A stretch of 5,592 bases of DNA from Ignavibacteriales bacterium (lineage in GTDB: Bacteria > Bacteroidota > Ignavibacteria > UBA10030), in contig JACRFF010000057.1 in assembly GCA_016218005.1 (NCBI GenBank), positions 1-5,592 on the forward strand, read 5' to 3'. Below, one piece after another: positions 5,273 to 5,592 of the stretch. Position 1 is the first letter of the stretch. Each line of letters begins with the position of its first letter. The notes beneath the pieces were generated by a model. It was given only the letters and a program-made list of their open reading frames with translations. It made no database searches and had not been told where the DNA came from. The position numbers were made by a program, and so were the translations under genes.

Positions 5273-5592
5273 ATGGCCACCCGGATTGTTGTTGACCCCA
5301 TTACCCGCATCGAAGGACACTTGCGGATTGAAGCCGAGATCAAAGACGGCAAGATTGTCGATGCCTACAGTTCCGGCACGATGGTGCGTGGATTCGAAAT
5401 CATCCTGAAGGGGCGCGATCCGCGCGACGCGTGGGCGTTCACGGAGCGGGCGTGCGGCGTCTGCACGACGGTGCATGCACTCGCATCCTGTCGGACGGTG
5501 GAAGATGCGCTCGGTGTGCAGGTACCTCCGAATGCCGAACTGATCCGCAACCTGATGTTCTGCGCACAATACATGCAGGATCACGTCGTCCA
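5273..5592 (+). CDS. hyaB: [NiFe]-hydrogenase large subunit, group 1 type, 5' part only
   Basis: The first 106 residues of a large subunit that usually has about 550-600; the gene runs past the window end. The large subunit carries the NiFe(CN)2CO site that splits H2, passing electrons to a small Fe-S subunit and, in group 1 enzymes, to quinones through a cytochrome b. Seen here: [13 protein letters not shown] (8-20), whose Glu14 corresponds to the conserved proton-transfer glutamate; [15 protein letters not shown] (40-54); and the L1 motif [14 protein letters not shown] (59-72), with Cys61 and Cys64 as two of the four nickel-site cysteines. [20 protein letters not shown] (76-95) is also typical of uptake hydrogenases. 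No small-subunit gene lies directly upstream, which is unusual. The C-terminal DPCxxC motif and the protease-cleaved tail lie beyond the window. The symbol hyaB is the generic group 1 name; hupL, hydB and hoxG are synonyms in other organisms. Confidence 0.96.
   Translation, partial: MATRIVVDPITRIEGHLRIEAEIKDGKIVDAYSSGTMVRGFEIILKGRDPRDAWAFTERACGVCTTVHALASCRTVEDALGVQVPPNAELIRNLMFCAQYMQDHVV

Larger units (their letters stand above)
5004..5273 (+). pseudogene. open frame before hydrogenase gene, possible gene remnant
   Basis: This frame is open for 89 codons and ends in TAA overlapping the hydrogenase ATG (TAATG at 5271-5275), a layout typical of translational coupling. It has no convincing start: a good Shine-Dalgarno AAGGAG (5002-5007) has no ATG, GTG or TTG at proper distance, and the internal GTG 5040 and ATG 5106 have no such site. 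The end of the translation, [24 protein letters not shown] by composition (about residues 66-89), is Lys/Glu-rich. Such tails can follow the membrane helix of hydrogenase small subunits, whose gene is expected here. The rest matches nothing I recognise and has no Fe-S cysteine pattern. It may be a remnant of a small-subunit gene, a small coupled protein, or merely open by chance. Confidence 0.25.

Noticed and set aside
5188..5273. Programmed -1 frameshift joining the 9-codon frame to the tail coupled to the hydrogenase gene
   Set aside because: The overlap before TGA 5215 has no recognisable slippery heptamer, so the link would be pure speculation.

Overview
The window looks like a chromosomal segment of a Gram-negative bacterium from the Bacteroidota/Ignavibacteriota/Chlorobi neighbourhood, or another lineage with a type IX secretion system. 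The main support is the secreted protein at 1526-2188. It ends in a textbook T9SS type A sorting domain opening with QNFPNPFNPTT, a form especially common in Ignavibacteria-like genomes. Most genes are moderately GC-rich; the propeller gene at 3958-4998 and the gap after it are visibly richer in A+T. The taxonomic placement is inference from protein style, not from a marker gene. All convincing genes lie on the + strand.

Layout. Positions 1-120 are GC-rich and full of short inverted repeats, with no supported gene. Positions 121-209 form a leader before the first gene. Four closely packed genes follow, with gaps of 23, 16 and 15 bases, and may be one transcription unit: a multi-pass membrane acyltransferase of the HGSNAT/NagX (COG4299, DUF5009) type (210-1502); a secreted cytochrome-c-like protein with a T9SS tail (1526-2188); a cation diffusion facilitator (2205-3143); and a NarL/FixJ-type response regulator with no kinase beside it (3159-3818). 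A 139-base gap holding a perfect 20-bp palindrome separates these from a predicted envelope-anchored beta-propeller protein (3958-4998). A 274-base gap with several repeats and possible alternative RNA hairpins then leads to the start of a group 1 [NiFe]-hydrogenase large subunit (5273 onward), which runs off the window.

Functionally the genes mostly concern the cell envelope: acyl transfer across the inner membrane, metal export, secreted or surface proteins, and respiratory hydrogen metabolism. I see no complete, clearly new multi-gene system. The points most worth a second look are a haem-motif-like CxCH (instead of CxxCH) in the secreted protein; the absence of a hydrogenase small-subunit gene directly upstream of the large subunit, with a possible gene remnant in its place; mutually exclusive hairpins built from three copies of AAACAAAAGG in the hydrogenase leader; the 20-bp palindrome; and a roughly 60-residue hydrophobic insertion in the acyltransferase.
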